A stretch of DNA of 31,835 nt from a virus (IMGVR_UViG_3300046167_000396:1-31835), one strand, 5' to 3'. Positions 7,675-15,005 are shown, counted from the first letter of the stretch. Translations and numbers: made by a program. The notes: generated by a model not told the origin, from the letters alone.

Positions 7675-9313
7675 CGCCTATATGTCATTCCTCAAGAACA
7701 ACGACGATGTAAGTAAGGTCTTGTTTGAGAACTTCACTGGTGGTGTACAGCGTAGCGCTAAACGTCACGGCATTGATGAAGAGGCTAAGTGGTTCGCTAA
7801 GACTGAGGCTGTAGTGGATGGTGCTAACCGTCTGACAGGTGTTAAGATACAGGACACGTTCACTAAGTCTCAAATGTTTATGACTGAGATGGATAAGTGG
7901 CTGCGTCTCAACAAGAACCGTACGCTCTCTGATGTACTTGAGAAGGGTGACGTAGACATTATCGACAATGAAGTGATCGGCAATGCCCTGGATACTACAC
8001 TAAAATCTGTATTCTCTAAAGACTATACTACAGATGATCAACTCCTAGCTAATGCAGCTATGCAGGTCGAGAAGTTCTCAAACATCCCTGTAATCGGTAC
8101 CATCCTACCTTTTGGTCGCTTCTTCAACAACACACTCGCTACTGCATACCAGTGGAGTGTAGGTGGTGGCGTACAGATGGCTGGTGCTATGTACAACAAA
8201 GCCATTAAGGGTGCTCCTGTTCCTGAAACTGCTACTGAAGCATTCTCTCGTAGCTTGGTAGGTCTTACCAGCCTCCGTCTAGCTATGGAGTTTGACGATG
8301 AACGTAGAAAGCAGGGTGTAGCATACAACATGATTGATGCAGGTGGTGGTAACACTATTGATGCACGTAACATGTTCCCCGTATCGCTGTGGCTTGCTGT
8401 AGGTCGTGCAGGTAACCTTGCCCGTAATGACGAGATGGTACCACAGGAGCTCATTGAAGACATTGCTGCTCAGCTTGCTGTAGGACAGTTCGCTAAAGAC
8501 GTACAGTTCGGCAATGATCTATACAACGTGTTTGATACTCTGTTTAACGGCGAGCCAGGTGCACGTGGTGCTACTATGGATGCTGTATACAAACAGGGTG
8601 GTAACATCTTGGCTGGCTTCACACGTCCTATTGATGCGGTTAACCGTATGGTAGGTTTCATCAATGACACAGATGCTGCACGTGATGCTCGTCAACAGAC
8701 TGGTGTTAGCGCTGGGGTTATGGGTGCCACGAAGTACGTAGACAACATCATTGAAATCTTCACAGATAAGCTAGACAGTGTGACAGGTGAAGAACTTCGT
8801 GTAGCTACACGTGAGGGCTCTCTCAAGGATGCTAACCCTATCCTGCGTATCATGGGTATTACAATGATGCCAGCTCGTACAGCTACAGAGAAAGCCTATA
8901 GCATGGCAGAGATGCACCCCTGGAAAGCCAATGAGCGTAGTCAGCTCCCTGGTTATGACAAGGTGTTCAATGAGTTGATCCAACCTCAGCTTGAGAGTTC
9001 ATTCCTAAACCTGGTTGAAACAGACAAGTTTAAGTCTGCATCTGTAGCCCAGCGCCGTGAAATGCTTGGTGCTTGGAAGACTGAATTGTCTAAAGGCCTC
9101 CGTGACTACATGAGTGCCTCGGGTGATACAGGACTAGATGCTGTACGCAGGAAGGCTATTACATCTGTGAACAAGAACGTCAAAGATGAAGCGTTAAAGT
9201 ATATGAAAGACTCATATGGATTCACAGGTAGCATCAAAGAAATGACTTGGGAAGAGGTGCAGCTGTTCTTGACTATCTCTGATTACTACAAAGAGATCAC
9301 TGATCTAAAGTAA
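7658..9313 (+). CDS. Giant internal virion protein, C-terminal part
   Basis: This continues the protein begun at 5716 after an extra C in the run at 7656-7659. The open frame reaches back to 7583, but the sense reading changes over at about 7658, so 7583-7657 in this frame is a shadow. About 550 residues follow, alpha-helical and mixed in charge, with hydrophobic stretches such as IPVIGTILPFGRFFNN and SVGGGVQMAGAMY. No enzyme motif is seen. A role in DNA ejection is inferred from size and from being the last late gene before the terminator. The stop at 9311-9313 is followed within 20 nt by the hairpin at 9332. Confidence 0.7.
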   Translation, partial: PYTTHDAYMSFLKNNDDVSKVLFENFTGGVQRSAKRHGIDEEAKWFAKTEAVVDGANRLTGVKIQDTFTKSQMFMTEMDKWLRLNKNRTLSDVLEKGDVDIIDNEVIGNALDTTLKSVFSKDYTTDDQLLANAAMQVEKFSNIPVIGTILPFGRFFNNTLATAYQWSVGGGVQMAGAMYNKAIKGAPVPETATEAFSRSLVGLTSLRLAMEFDDERRKQGVAYNMIDAGGGNTIDARNMFPVSLWLAVGRAGNLARNDEMVPQELIEDIAAQLAVGQFAKDVQFGNDLYNVFDTLFNGEPGARGATMDAVYKQGGNILAGFTRPIDAVNRMVGFINDTDAARDARQQTGVSAGVMGATKYVDNIIEIFTDKLDSVTGEELRVATREGSLKDANPILRIMGITMMPARTATEKAYSMAEMHPWKANERSQLPGYDKVFNELIQPQLESSFLNLVETDKFKSASVAQRREMLGAWKTELSKGLRDYMSASGDTGLDAVRRKAITSVNKNVKDEALKYMKDSYGFTGSIKEMTWEEVQLFLTISDYYKEITDLK

Positions 9314-9331
9314 GACCAAGTACATAAACAC

Positions 9332-9366
9332 AAAAGAGGGGGTCACAATTAAGTGGCCCCCTTTCT
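9332..9366. terminator. Bidirectional hairpin terminator between convergent operons
   Basis: GGGGGTCAC (9338-9346) pairs with GTGGCCCCC (9353-9361) as a nine-pair stem with one wobble and loop AATTAA. CAAAAGA precedes it and TTTCT follows, so both strands have a U-tract-like end. It separates the rightward virion genes, ending at 9313, from the leftward gene ending at 9389. Confidence 0.85.
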
Positions 9367-9388
9367 AGTTGTTACCCTATGTAGGTAC

Positions 9389-9592
9389 TTACTTTATACC
9401 GTAGTTCTTTACGGCTTCTTTTGTGAGTAGCTCAAAGAGTTGCAGATACTTTAGTGCATCTTCTCTCTCTGTTGAGCCATGCACGTTGTCCATGACGAAC
9501 ACGATTAGGTCTTCTGTAGCATTAAACAATGCCTCGTTAAACTGCTTACGCTTACCCATGATAAAGTCCTCTGCTTCTTGTTCTATGCCCAT
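9389..9592 (-). CDS. Small helical protein with its own promoter; weak resemblance to Acb2-type anti-CBASS proteins
   Basis: A 67-residue protein predicted to be almost all helix: a long first helix up to DLIVFVMDNVHG, a turn with STERED, then ALKYLQLFELLTKEAVKNYG. GAGG lies 8 nt before the ATG. The pattern of a hydrophobic helix, a short REdAL-type turn and an amphipathic helix ending in Ala/Val resembles small phage cyclic-nucleotide sponges of the Acb2 family. Similarity is by eye only, and the size is shorter than I would expect. It is the last leftward gene and, unlike its neighbours, is not translationally coupled. It has a near-consensus sigma70 promoter at 9632-9660 and is closed by the terminator at 9332. 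Confidence 0.7.
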   Translation of the reverse strand: MGIEQEAEDFIMGKRKQFNEALFNATEDLIVFVMDNVHGSTEREDALKYLQLFELLTKEAVKNYGIK

Positions 9593-9631
9593 AAGTTTAG
9601 CCTCATGTTGTCTTTGTTAAGCTGCATGAGT

Positions 9632-9660
9632 ACTATACTACAGTATATTCTAGGAGTCAA
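9632..9660 (-). promoter_or_regulatory. Near-consensus sigma70 promoter for the gene at 9389-9592
   Basis: On the minus strand TTGACT (9660-9655) and TATAGT (9637-9632) are separated by exactly 17 nt. Each hexamer differs from consensus at one position. The predicted start near 9625 gives a leader of about 33 nt. The -35 box lies within the last codons of the upstream gene. This is the best host-type promoter I found in the window. Confidence 0.75.
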
Positions 9661-10111
9661 GCTCTTTGATGAGGCGATCTAAGTACCAACGTGCTTTCTT
9701 CAAGTCCTCAGTACCATTGCCCTTGTAACGCCAGCGATGTAGATACTTCTTGGCATTACCCTCTAGGTAACCCTGAAACATTTGGGGGTCCATATTGTCC
9801 TTCATGTAGACGATACACTCAATCTCACCATTACCGTAATGGCTAGGGCTGTTCACTGCGTCTTGACGTACAGAAATAAACCCTGCTTCTTCAATAGGTT
9901 CCTTACGCCATTCAAGATAGTCATGACGGATACGATTAAGTTCTCCTCGGTCAAGATCAGAGGTATCGTCATACTGTTCTTCCCAGTATTCTGAACCTTG
10001 GGGTGTCTCGCTCCACCAAAAGGCTCCCGTAAGCGCTGAATTATCCCCACTTATCGCAGCTTCAAGATGTGATAGATTAACGTTCATATCTTCAAAGTTA
10101 TATTTAGCCAT
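9650..10111 (-). CDS. DUF3310 domain protein
   Basis: The 153-residue product starts at 10111, where ATG overlaps the PhoH stop (TAATG) behind AGGAGGGG; the longer frame to 10153 would run inside phoH. The first 85 residues are unassigned. The C-terminal 65 residues match the small phage domain DUF3310: VNSPSHYGNGEIECIVYM, then GYLEGNAKKYLHRWRYKGN, then EDLKKARWYLDRLI. That domain is widespread in phages of many hosts. I recall it being labelled as a possible nucleotide kinase, without firm evidence. It is fully coupled to phoH. Confidence 0.85.
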   Translation of the reverse strand: MAKYNFEDMNVNLSHLEAAISGDNSALTGAFWWSETPQGSEYWEEQYDDTSDLDRGELNRIRHDYLEWRKEPIEEAGFISVRQDAVNSPSHYGNGEIECIVYMKDNMDPQMFQGYLEGNAKKYLHRWRYKGNGTEDLKKARWYLDRLIKELDS

Positions 10112-10824
10112 TACAGCCCCTCCTTCATAAATACTTTGACCCATTCCTTGCATATACCACTTCGTACGATGTCGTCAACACCAAACTCAACTACAGGTAC
10201 ATCCAACAAATGCTTCTTCGCTAGGTGTATGATCTTAGCTAGACCTGATGCACCCTTCAAGTCAGACTGTTGTACGTCACCGTTAAGCACAATGGTACTG
10301 CCTTCGCCTACACGTGTAAGCAACATCTTGATCTCAGCAATCTCAATGTTCTGTGCCTCGTCTACAATGATGAAAGCACCCTCAAAGCTACGACCACGCA
10401 TGAGAGCCAGTGTAGCTACCTCAATATTGCCATTCTTAATAGCTGTATCTACTGCGCCTTTGCCTAGGTGTTTAACTAGTACGTCCAGCACAGGTAAGGC
10501 CCAGGGTTGTGCTTTCTCTTCTAGTGTGCCTGGCAGGAACCCAATATCTTTACCTACAGCTACGTGAGGGCGAGTAATGACAATCTTGTCAATCTCTTTA
10601 AGTGTGTACATGTCAGCTGCACAGGTAGCGGTAACGTAAGTCTTACCTGTACCTGCAGGACCAAGGATCAGAACTTGTTGGCTACCCTTGATAGCATCAA
10701 TCAATTCCTTCTGCTTCTCTGTCCTTGGCGTAATCCCAGAGGTTTCCTTGGCTTGGGCGTTCTTGTAGTTTGTCTTTCGGCGTGTCCGTGTCAGCTTCTT
10801 GGGCGGCTCTAGGTCCATAGTCAT
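10111..10824 (-). CDS. phoH: PhoH-like ATPase
   Basis: A 237-residue P-loop protein with Walker A GPAGTGKT at 55-62 and Walker B FIIVDEAQN at 151-159, plus the PhoH signature ITRPHVAVGKDIGFLPG after the first helix. PhoH-like proteins are cytoplasmic ATPases common in marine phages; bacterial relatives are linked to phosphate starvation, ribosome or RNA metabolism, but the phage role is unresolved. Two adjacent start codons exist (10824 and 10818). The first 43 codons overlap the end of the upstream GIY-YIG gene in another frame. The conserved part begins at ITPRTEKQ (residue 31), so a later start cannot be excluded, but the basic N-terminal extension looks like that of other phage PhoH proteins. 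Confidence 0.93.
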   Translation of the reverse strand: MTMDLEPPKKLTRTRRKTNYKNAQAKETSGITPRTEKQKELIDAIKGSQQVLILGPAGTGKTYVTATCAADMYTLKEIDKIVITRPHVAVGKDIGFLPGTLEEKAQPWALPVLDVLVKHLGKGAVDTAIKNGNIEVATLALMRGRSFEGAFIIVDEAQNIEIAEIKMLLTRVGEGSTIVLNGDVQQSDLKGASGLAKIIHLAKKHLLDVPVVEFGVDDIVRSGICKEWVKVFMKEGL

Positions 10825-11347
10825 CTAAGTTATCCAATATCTCTGTTGCTTTTTCTACAGTAAGTTTAAACCATTCTCCTGCAACCTCTTCTGATAATAC
10901 AGTTGCTCTTGCATGGGCTTGTTGCTCAGACTTTCTTCTGTGATTAGACCAAACACTATGCTCTAATACGTAGTCACGATGAGGGCTGCTTGTCTGATAG
11001 CCATTAAGCCTATCTTCCGCATCAATAGCCATACCAATCTTTACCCAGCCAGGCCAAGCTTGATTGGTAATAACGTATACATGACCCTCCTTTACGTTGC
11101 TAGCACCCGATTGCTCAAAGAGAGCATCCCCTATGTTCTTGTATTTACCAGGCTTAAACATACTATAACGAGGGTCACTTTTAGGTACGTACTTACCGTT
11201 TATGTATAATCTCTGAGGGCCGTTTTTAGAGTTAAACCTATTACGATAACATTCTTTACAAATGCGCTGGTTGCGTTTCTTGAAGGAAGGCATCCATGTA
11301 GCATCATTTAGTTCTATACCGCATTTATAGCAAGGGCAAACACTCAT
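10697..11347 (-). CDS. GIY-YIG family endonuclease (T5orf172/MUG113-like) with N-terminal zinc ribbon
   Basis: I choose the start at 11347 (MSVCPCYKCG) because TAAGGATACAGAC precedes it; the ATG at 11371 would lie inside the tRNA. The 216-residue product has a CYKC...CKEC zinc ribbon in the first 35 residues. A GIY-YIG-like domain follows: HVYVITNQAWPGWVKIGMA, DRLNGYQTSSPHRDYVLE, E in RKSEQQAHA, and GEWF. These contain the expected Tyr, Arg and Glu of that nuclease family. Proteins of this type in phages are usually homing endonucleases or mobile nucleases. The last 43 codons overlap phoH in another frame, and the gene begins 16 nt past the 3' end of tRNA-Arg, so it looks inserted. Confidence 0.85.
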   Translation of the reverse strand: MSVCPCYKCGIELNDATWMPSFKKRNQRICKECYRNRFNSKNGPQRLYINGKYVPKSDPRYSMFKPGKYKNIGDALFEQSGASNVKEGHVYVITNQAWPGWVKIGMAIDAEDRLNGYQTSSPHRDYVLEHSVWSNHRRKSEQQAHARATVLSEEVAGEWFKLTVEKATEILDNLDDYGPRAAQEADTDTPKDKLQERPSQGNLWDYAKDREAEGID

Positions 11348-11363
11348 GTCTGTATCCTTATGT

Positions 11364-11440
11364 TGGCCCACCCCGCAGGACTCGAACCTGCAACCTACTG
11401 CTTAGAAGGCAGTTGCTCTATCCTGTTGAGCTAGGGGCGG
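11364..11440 (-). tRNA. tRNA-Arg (anticodon UCU)
   Basis: The minus strand reads from 11440. The acceptor CCGCCCC pairs with GGGGTGG (one G-U), the D stem is GCTC/GAGC, and the anticodon stem ACTGC/GCAGT encloses the loop CTTCTAA with anticodon TCT. The T arm is GCAGG-TTCGAGT-CCTGC, then discriminator G and an encoded CCA. All four stems are intact over 77 nt. It would read AGA/AGG, which are rare in high-GC alphaproteobacterial hosts. It lies between glutaredoxin and the GIY-YIG gene in the leftward cluster. Confidence 0.96.
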
Positions 11441-11450
11441 TGTTATAATA

Positions 11451-11678
11451 TTACACCTCTAAGTAGGCTTTAAGCTCCGTATACCCCCCAATGAAGTTTA
11501 GCTCGCTGTCAAACAGCTGAGGCACTGTGTTGGTCTGCTTGTGTGCAGATACAAAGGCCTTGTTGTTAGGCTCCTGTACGTCATACACCGCTACTGTGTG
11601 ACCACCTGCCTTAAGTAACCCCAGCGCTGCAGTACAGTACTTACAGTTATCTTGAGATAACATTACGTAGTGTGCCAT
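11451..11678 (-). CDS. Glutaredoxin
   Basis: A 75-residue thioredoxin-fold protein of normal glutaredoxin length. It has the active-site pair C12-K-Y-C15, the TVPQLF cis-proline motif near 51 and IGGYTEL near 63 that contact glutathione or the substrate. AAGGAG sits 8 nt before the ATG. In phages carrying a ribonucleotide reductase, a glutaredoxin next to it commonly re-reduces the enzyme, and here it is the next gene downstream of the class II RNR. Its stop overlaps a GTGTTATAATATTACAC dyad that runs into the tRNA. Confidence 0.93.
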   Translation of the reverse strand: MAHYVMLSQDNCKYCTAALGLLKAGGHTVAVYDVQEPNNKAFVSAHKQTNTVPQLFDSELNFIGGYTELKAYLEV

Positions 11679-11681
11679 GTG

Positions 11682-11698
11682 TTCTCCTTATGTGTTAA
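11682..11698 (-). repeat. 17-nt leader repeat TTAACACATAAGGAGAA, copy 1
   Basis: The same 17 nt occur exactly at 29595-29579, again just upstream of a start codon. The AAGGAG part is a ribosome-binding site. The shared upstream TTAACACAT is not explained by that. Confidence 0.6.
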
Positions 11699-11732
11699 GC
11701 GAGCAGTTTATACACTTGCTCAGGTGTTAGTC

Positions 11733-13631
11733 TTACGTCAAGTCAACGATCTCACAGCTATCACCAGAACAAGCTAGTGTCTGACTTCCTGCTGTGTTGT
11801 CTTCCTGTTCATACTCTGAAAGCTTACTCCAGTCAATACCATCAGGCATACATGACAGCAGCATCTCGTAGTCTGACTTGCCTACCTCTTGGTATGGTGC
11901 TTGCTGGTAGGTATGCTCATTGTAAGGCAAGAAGCTTACACCTGACATCTCATCGAAGTGCTTATACACAAACGATCCTACTTCAAACCACTCATCCTTC
12001 TTGACGTTGATAGTGACAGAAGGTTTGTGTTCACACCAAGCACGTTGATAAGCCAACCACATTTCAAGCTGTTCAATAGCTGACATATCAGCCGTGACTA
12101 CAGCATTCGCAGGGGCCTTCATAGGGAAGCTGAACACTGTAGTAGAGTCAGGCTTCATTACGTCAGGCTCACTAGGAATGCCTTGGTCCTTCATGAACTG
12201 TGTCAGTGGGTCTTTGTTGTCACCTCGTACCGTGCGGATATAGTAAGGGCTATGACGTGCGTGAATACCAGAAGCGGAATCAACCAGCTGTGATACAGTA
12301 CCAGAAGGCTTGACGCATGTAATAGCAGCAGACACAGGGATACCAAGGCGATCAGCCCACTCAACATTCGTAGCAACAGCAACCTCCTTCAAGCGTCCAA
12401 GAGTAGCCTCCAAGCCTGCATTCTTTGTAGTCATAAGTGGGTTGTCCATGATGCCTGTCAGTGACACACCAAGCAACCGTTCTTCTTCTGTATTCTTCTG
12501 CCAAATCTTACGGAGGTAGGGGAACTTCGTGTAGCTAGACTGGATTGTACCAAGGATTGTAGCTAGCTTTACTTTAGCTTCCAGTGTCTCAATGGTGTCA
12601 GTGGCACGTACGACTACTTCTGTGAGGTTACAGAACTGGTATGGACGAAGGATAATCTCTGAGCATGGGTTAGTGCCAAACTCGAAGTTAGGGTCACGGC
12701 GTCCATTCTTCTTAGCTTGAGCTACAGATGCTTGACGGTTAAAGATGCCACGCTCACCTGAGCCACTCTCTACAAGTGACATCCACTCACGCATAAAGGA
12801 TACAGCATCGGGCTTCTCAGTGTAGCTCACAGAGTTGTTAGCCAAGGCACGTTGTGGATCATTCTCCCACCATGAGCCTGACTTAGCGTGACGCATACGG
12901 TCATCACTCAGGTTAGATAGAGAGATCATAGCACTGCGGCGTACACCACCTACCACTACGACTTCACCAATCTTACACATGATGTCGTGTACTTCAAGTG
13001 AGCTAAGCTTACGGTGCTGTGCTTCTTTGAAGGTACGAATGACGAAGTTAAACAGGTCAACCAGGGGCGCTGGGCCTGATGCACGACCACCGAATGTCTT
13101 AAGCTTAGCACCTGCAGGGCGTACACGGCTCACGTCCCACTTAGGAATCTCACCACTATACAGGAGTGCAATCACTTGACGCAGAGACTTTGCCCAGCCT
13201 TCCTTGCTGTCCTTGACGACGACAGTTGTGTCACTCTCAAACAACTCAGGGATCTCTGGGAGCTTGGAGACGAACTGACGTTCAACAGAGAAGCCAACAC
13301 CTGTACCACAGAGCAAGATGAACATAGCCTCATCGAAGGACTTAGGGTCATCTACGGGTAGGTAGCTGCAGTTGTAACCTGCTGTGTTATCACGATCAAG
13401 CGCTGGGCCTGCTGTCATGAGTGCTCGCATGGATGGCATGACATTGAGGTCCATGATGGCTGTCTCAAGTGCGTCTGCTGTTGAGGCATCAACCTTAGAG
13501 TGAACCAAGTTATCCATGTAGCGACTTACTGTCTCAACCCATGTCTCACGGCGTCCCTCTTTGTCTAGCCATCGTGCATAACGTGATGTATGGATGAAGG
13601 ATTGGTAGTCTGTCGGTAGGTAGTTGCTCAT
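11733..13631 (-). CDS. nrdJ: Adenosylcobalamin-dependent (class II) ribonucleoside-triphosphate reductase, monomeric type
   Basis: The 632-residue enzyme makes dNTPs from NTPs using a B12 radical, so it depends on cobalamin from the host. Cysteines match the Lactobacillus leichmannii-type enzyme: C88 and C334 as the redox pair, C323 in NPCSEIIL as the thiyl-radical residue with E325, and a C-terminal shuttle pair C621/C626 in CSGDSCEI. The spacings 323-334 and 621-626 equal those in the family. It starts in an ATGA overlap with the MazG-like gene and is followed by glutaredoxin. After the TAA the next frame reads DVRLTPEQVYKLLA-stop (to 11695), so a one-base deletion may have trimmed a short C-terminal tail. 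Confidence 0.95.
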   Translation of the reverse strand: MSNYLPTDYQSFIHTSRYARWLDKEGRRETWVETVSRYMDNLVHSKVDASTADALETAIMDLNVMPSMRALMTAGPALDRDNTAGYNCSYLPVDDPKSFDEAMFILLCGTGVGFSVERQFVSKLPEIPELFESDTTVVVKDSKEGWAKSLRQVIALLYSGEIPKWDVSRVRPAGAKLKTFGGRASGPAPLVDLFNFVIRTFKEAQHRKLSSLEVHDIMCKIGEVVVVGGVRRSAMISLSNLSDDRMRHAKSGSWWENDPQRALANNSVSYTEKPDAVSFMREWMSLVESGSGERGIFNRQASVAQAKKNGRRDPNFEFGTNPCSEIILRPYQFCNLTEVVVRATDTIETLEAKVKLATILGTIQSSYTKFPYLRKIWQKNTEEERLLGVSLTGIMDNPLMTTKNAGLEATLGRLKEVAVATNVEWADRLGIPVSAAITCVKPSGTVSQLVDSASGIHARHSPYYIRTVRGDNKDPLTQFMKDQGIPSEPDVMKPDSTTVFSFPMKAPANAVVTADMSAIEQLEMWLAYQRAWCEHKPSVTINVKKDEWFEVGSFVYKHFDEMSGVSFLPYNEHTYQQAPYQEVGKSDYEMLLSCMPDGIDWSKLSEYEQEDNTAGSQTLACSGDSCEIVDLT

Positions 13632-14095
13632 TGTGCTTCCTCTTGTTTCGTTAATGCCAGATCAGATAGGTCTGGTGCTTTGTAGTCTGGGCCCTTAAGG
13701 ACTTTACCGTCTTCACGTCGAATGGGTTTACCATCTTCGCCTAGCTTACTCATGTTACTTTCATGTACACGCTTGAATGCTTCATTGACTCGTGGTGCAC
13801 CATACTCTTCAATTACAGGTAGTAATGCTTTATTGACTCCATCAAAGAAGTTAGCCCATTTCTCTGCCTCTTCATCAGGGTAGAGGTTCATTAAAGCGTC
13901 AGCCTGCGTTAGGTAGAAGCCATTGAGTACATAACATACGTCAGCTACTTCTTTGAGGTGTGCAGCTGAACCAAAAGACTCAGCCTGCATCTCTGCATAT
14001 TCTTCTTCAATCAGCTTAAGCCACAAGCGAGGATCAAGAGAACCACCGAATGCTTTAATGAACTGCTTTAACTCAATCCCTGTACCTATATTCAT
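13628..14095 (-). CDS. MazG-like nucleotide pyrophosphohydrolase
   Basis: A 155-residue, mainly helical protein. The paired acidic motifs EEEYAEM (30-36) and KEVADVCYVLNGF (48-60) form the ExxE...ExxD metal site of all-alpha NTP pyrophosphatases such as MazG and PRA-PH. A downstream block AFKRVHESNMSKLG and the KGPDYKAPDL end are typical of phage members. The likely reaction is hydrolysis of NTPs or dNTPs to monophosphates, which would adjust or clean the nucleotide pool or lower alarmones. The TGA overlaps the RNR start, so the two are made together, which supports a nucleotide-metabolism role. Confidence 0.85.
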   Translation of the reverse strand: MNIGTGIELKQFIKAFGGSLDPRLWLKLIEEEYAEMQAESFGSAAHLKEVADVCYVLNGFYLTQADALMNLYPDEEAEKWANFFDGVNKALLPVIEEYGAPRVNEAFKRVHESNMSKLGEDGKPIRREDGKVLKGPDYKAPDLSDLALTKQEEAQ

Positions 14096-14265
14096 GTATC
14101 TCTCTCTTCTGTTTTCACGTTGGTGACCTTAACATCGTCTACATCGTAGAACAAGTCGTGGATCAAGTCAGTTACATCTTCTGCGTGATCTGCTTCCGAT
14201 GATGATAGTATGTTGTTGTTCTTGTCGATCTTAAGCATGAAGCTTACTGCGAACTCTTTAGACAT
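14092..14265 (-). CDS. Small acidic phage protein, 57 aa
   Basis: A short gene beginning in a TAATG overlap with the gene at 14265-14561 and ending in an ATGA overlap with the MazG-like gene. That makes it the missing link in a fully coupled string. The product starts MSKEFAVSFMLKIDKNNN and then becomes acidic, with a likely beta-alpha fold. Function is unknown. The double coupling is the main evidence that it is real. Confidence 0.75.
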   Translation of the reverse strand: MSKEFAVSFMLKIDKNNNILSSSEADHAEDVTDLIHDLFYDVDDVKVTNVKTEERDT

Positions 14266-14561
14266 TAGGCAGACCCCATTGTTTTGGAGTTGAAGCTCAA
14301 GACGTTGCTTTCACCCAGTCCTAGCATCTCGTCACGATACTTAACTAGATCATCAAACAGCTCATCCTTGTCTTCAACATATGATAGGAATACGGATAGC
14401 ATGGTGATCAGATCAATCATAATACCAAGAGATTGATCATCTAGTGATGACTCTGTAGGGAAGACTACGGAAGTGCCTAGATCACCTGTGACTGCACCGT
14501 TGTCTTCTACTTCCATCTCAAACACTAAGGCTATTTGGTTTTCTTTGAGCGTGTATCCCAT
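14265..14561 (-). CDS. Hypothetical phage protein, 98 aa
   Basis: An acidic protein starting MGYTLKENQIALVFEME, with predicted strands first and then a long hydrophobic helix (LGIMIDLITMLSVFLSYVED) that is probably a packed core helix rather than a membrane span. It starts inside the end of the endonuclease I gene (31-nt overlap) and ends in TAATG with the next small gene. I do not recognise the family. Confidence 0.7.
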   Translation of the reverse strand: MGYTLKENQIALVFEMEVEDNGAVTGDLGTSVVFPTESSLDDQSLGIMIDLITMLSVFLSYVEDKDELFDDLVKYRDEMLGLGESNVLSFNSKTMGSA

Positions 14562-15004
14562 GTCTCATGCTTCTCCTGTTTGTACAGTATCTTAGTCTCA
14601 GTACGTGGTTTCCCTGGCTCTGTCAACCATTCATCAGGTACAACTTTATGTGACCACTTGAAGCCATACTTGTCAGCCCACATAGCGTAGGTTGTCTTCG
14701 ACCCCTTGTTGATCTTAGCTGCTGCATTGTAGAATACAAACCTGATGTCTAGGTCAGGGTGTTGAGCCCTTACGTGTAGATGCTTGCGCCTGTCAGCTGG
14801 CTCAAACAAACCCTTGTACTCAATGATGATGCCATTGTCTAACTCGAAGTCAGGCGTGTATGTTCGGTACTGTAAGTCCTCCCACTCTACCTTTAGCTTC
14901 TCGTATCTGACTTCCTTCTGGACCTTAGACAACAGCTCAGAAAGTTTCCCCTCTGAGCCGCTGCGGTAAGCCCTCTTGTTGTGTCTGCGCTGGGCTTTAG
15001 CCAT
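14531..15004 (-). CDS. T7 endonuclease I-type Holliday junction resolvase
   Basis: The 157-residue protein follows the T7 gp3 pattern closely: RSGSEGKL near 14-21, YTPDFELDNGIIIEYKGLFE at 49-68, RRKHLHVRAQHPDLDIRFVF at 72-91, KGSKTTY, and a terminal PDEWL. Catalytic residues correspond as E18, D52, E62 and K64, all present. The enzyme cuts branched DNA, resolving replication and recombination intermediates and helping degrade host DNA. It starts directly after the exonuclease gene behind GAGGGTTAAC. The neighbouring exonuclease and polymerase fit a T7-like recombination and replication set. Confidence 0.95.
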   Translation of the reverse strand: MAKAQRRHNKRAYRSGSEGKLSELLSKVQKEVRYEKLKVEWEDLQYRTYTPDFELDNGIIIEYKGLFEPADRRKHLHVRAQHPDLDIRFVFYNAAAKINKGSKTTYAMWADKYGFKWSHKVVPDEWLTEPGKPRTETKILYKQEKHETWDTRSKKTK

Positions 15005-15005
15005 G

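Noticed and set aside
10270-10467. Plus-strand open frames inside phoH and other leftward genes
   Set aside because: They are shadows opposite strongly supported genes, without RBS or recognisable domains.
11696-11735. Cobalamin riboswitch near the RNR
   Set aside because: The gaps on either side of the RNR are 4-nt overlap and about 55 nt, too short for the aptamer, and no B12-box-like sequence is seen.
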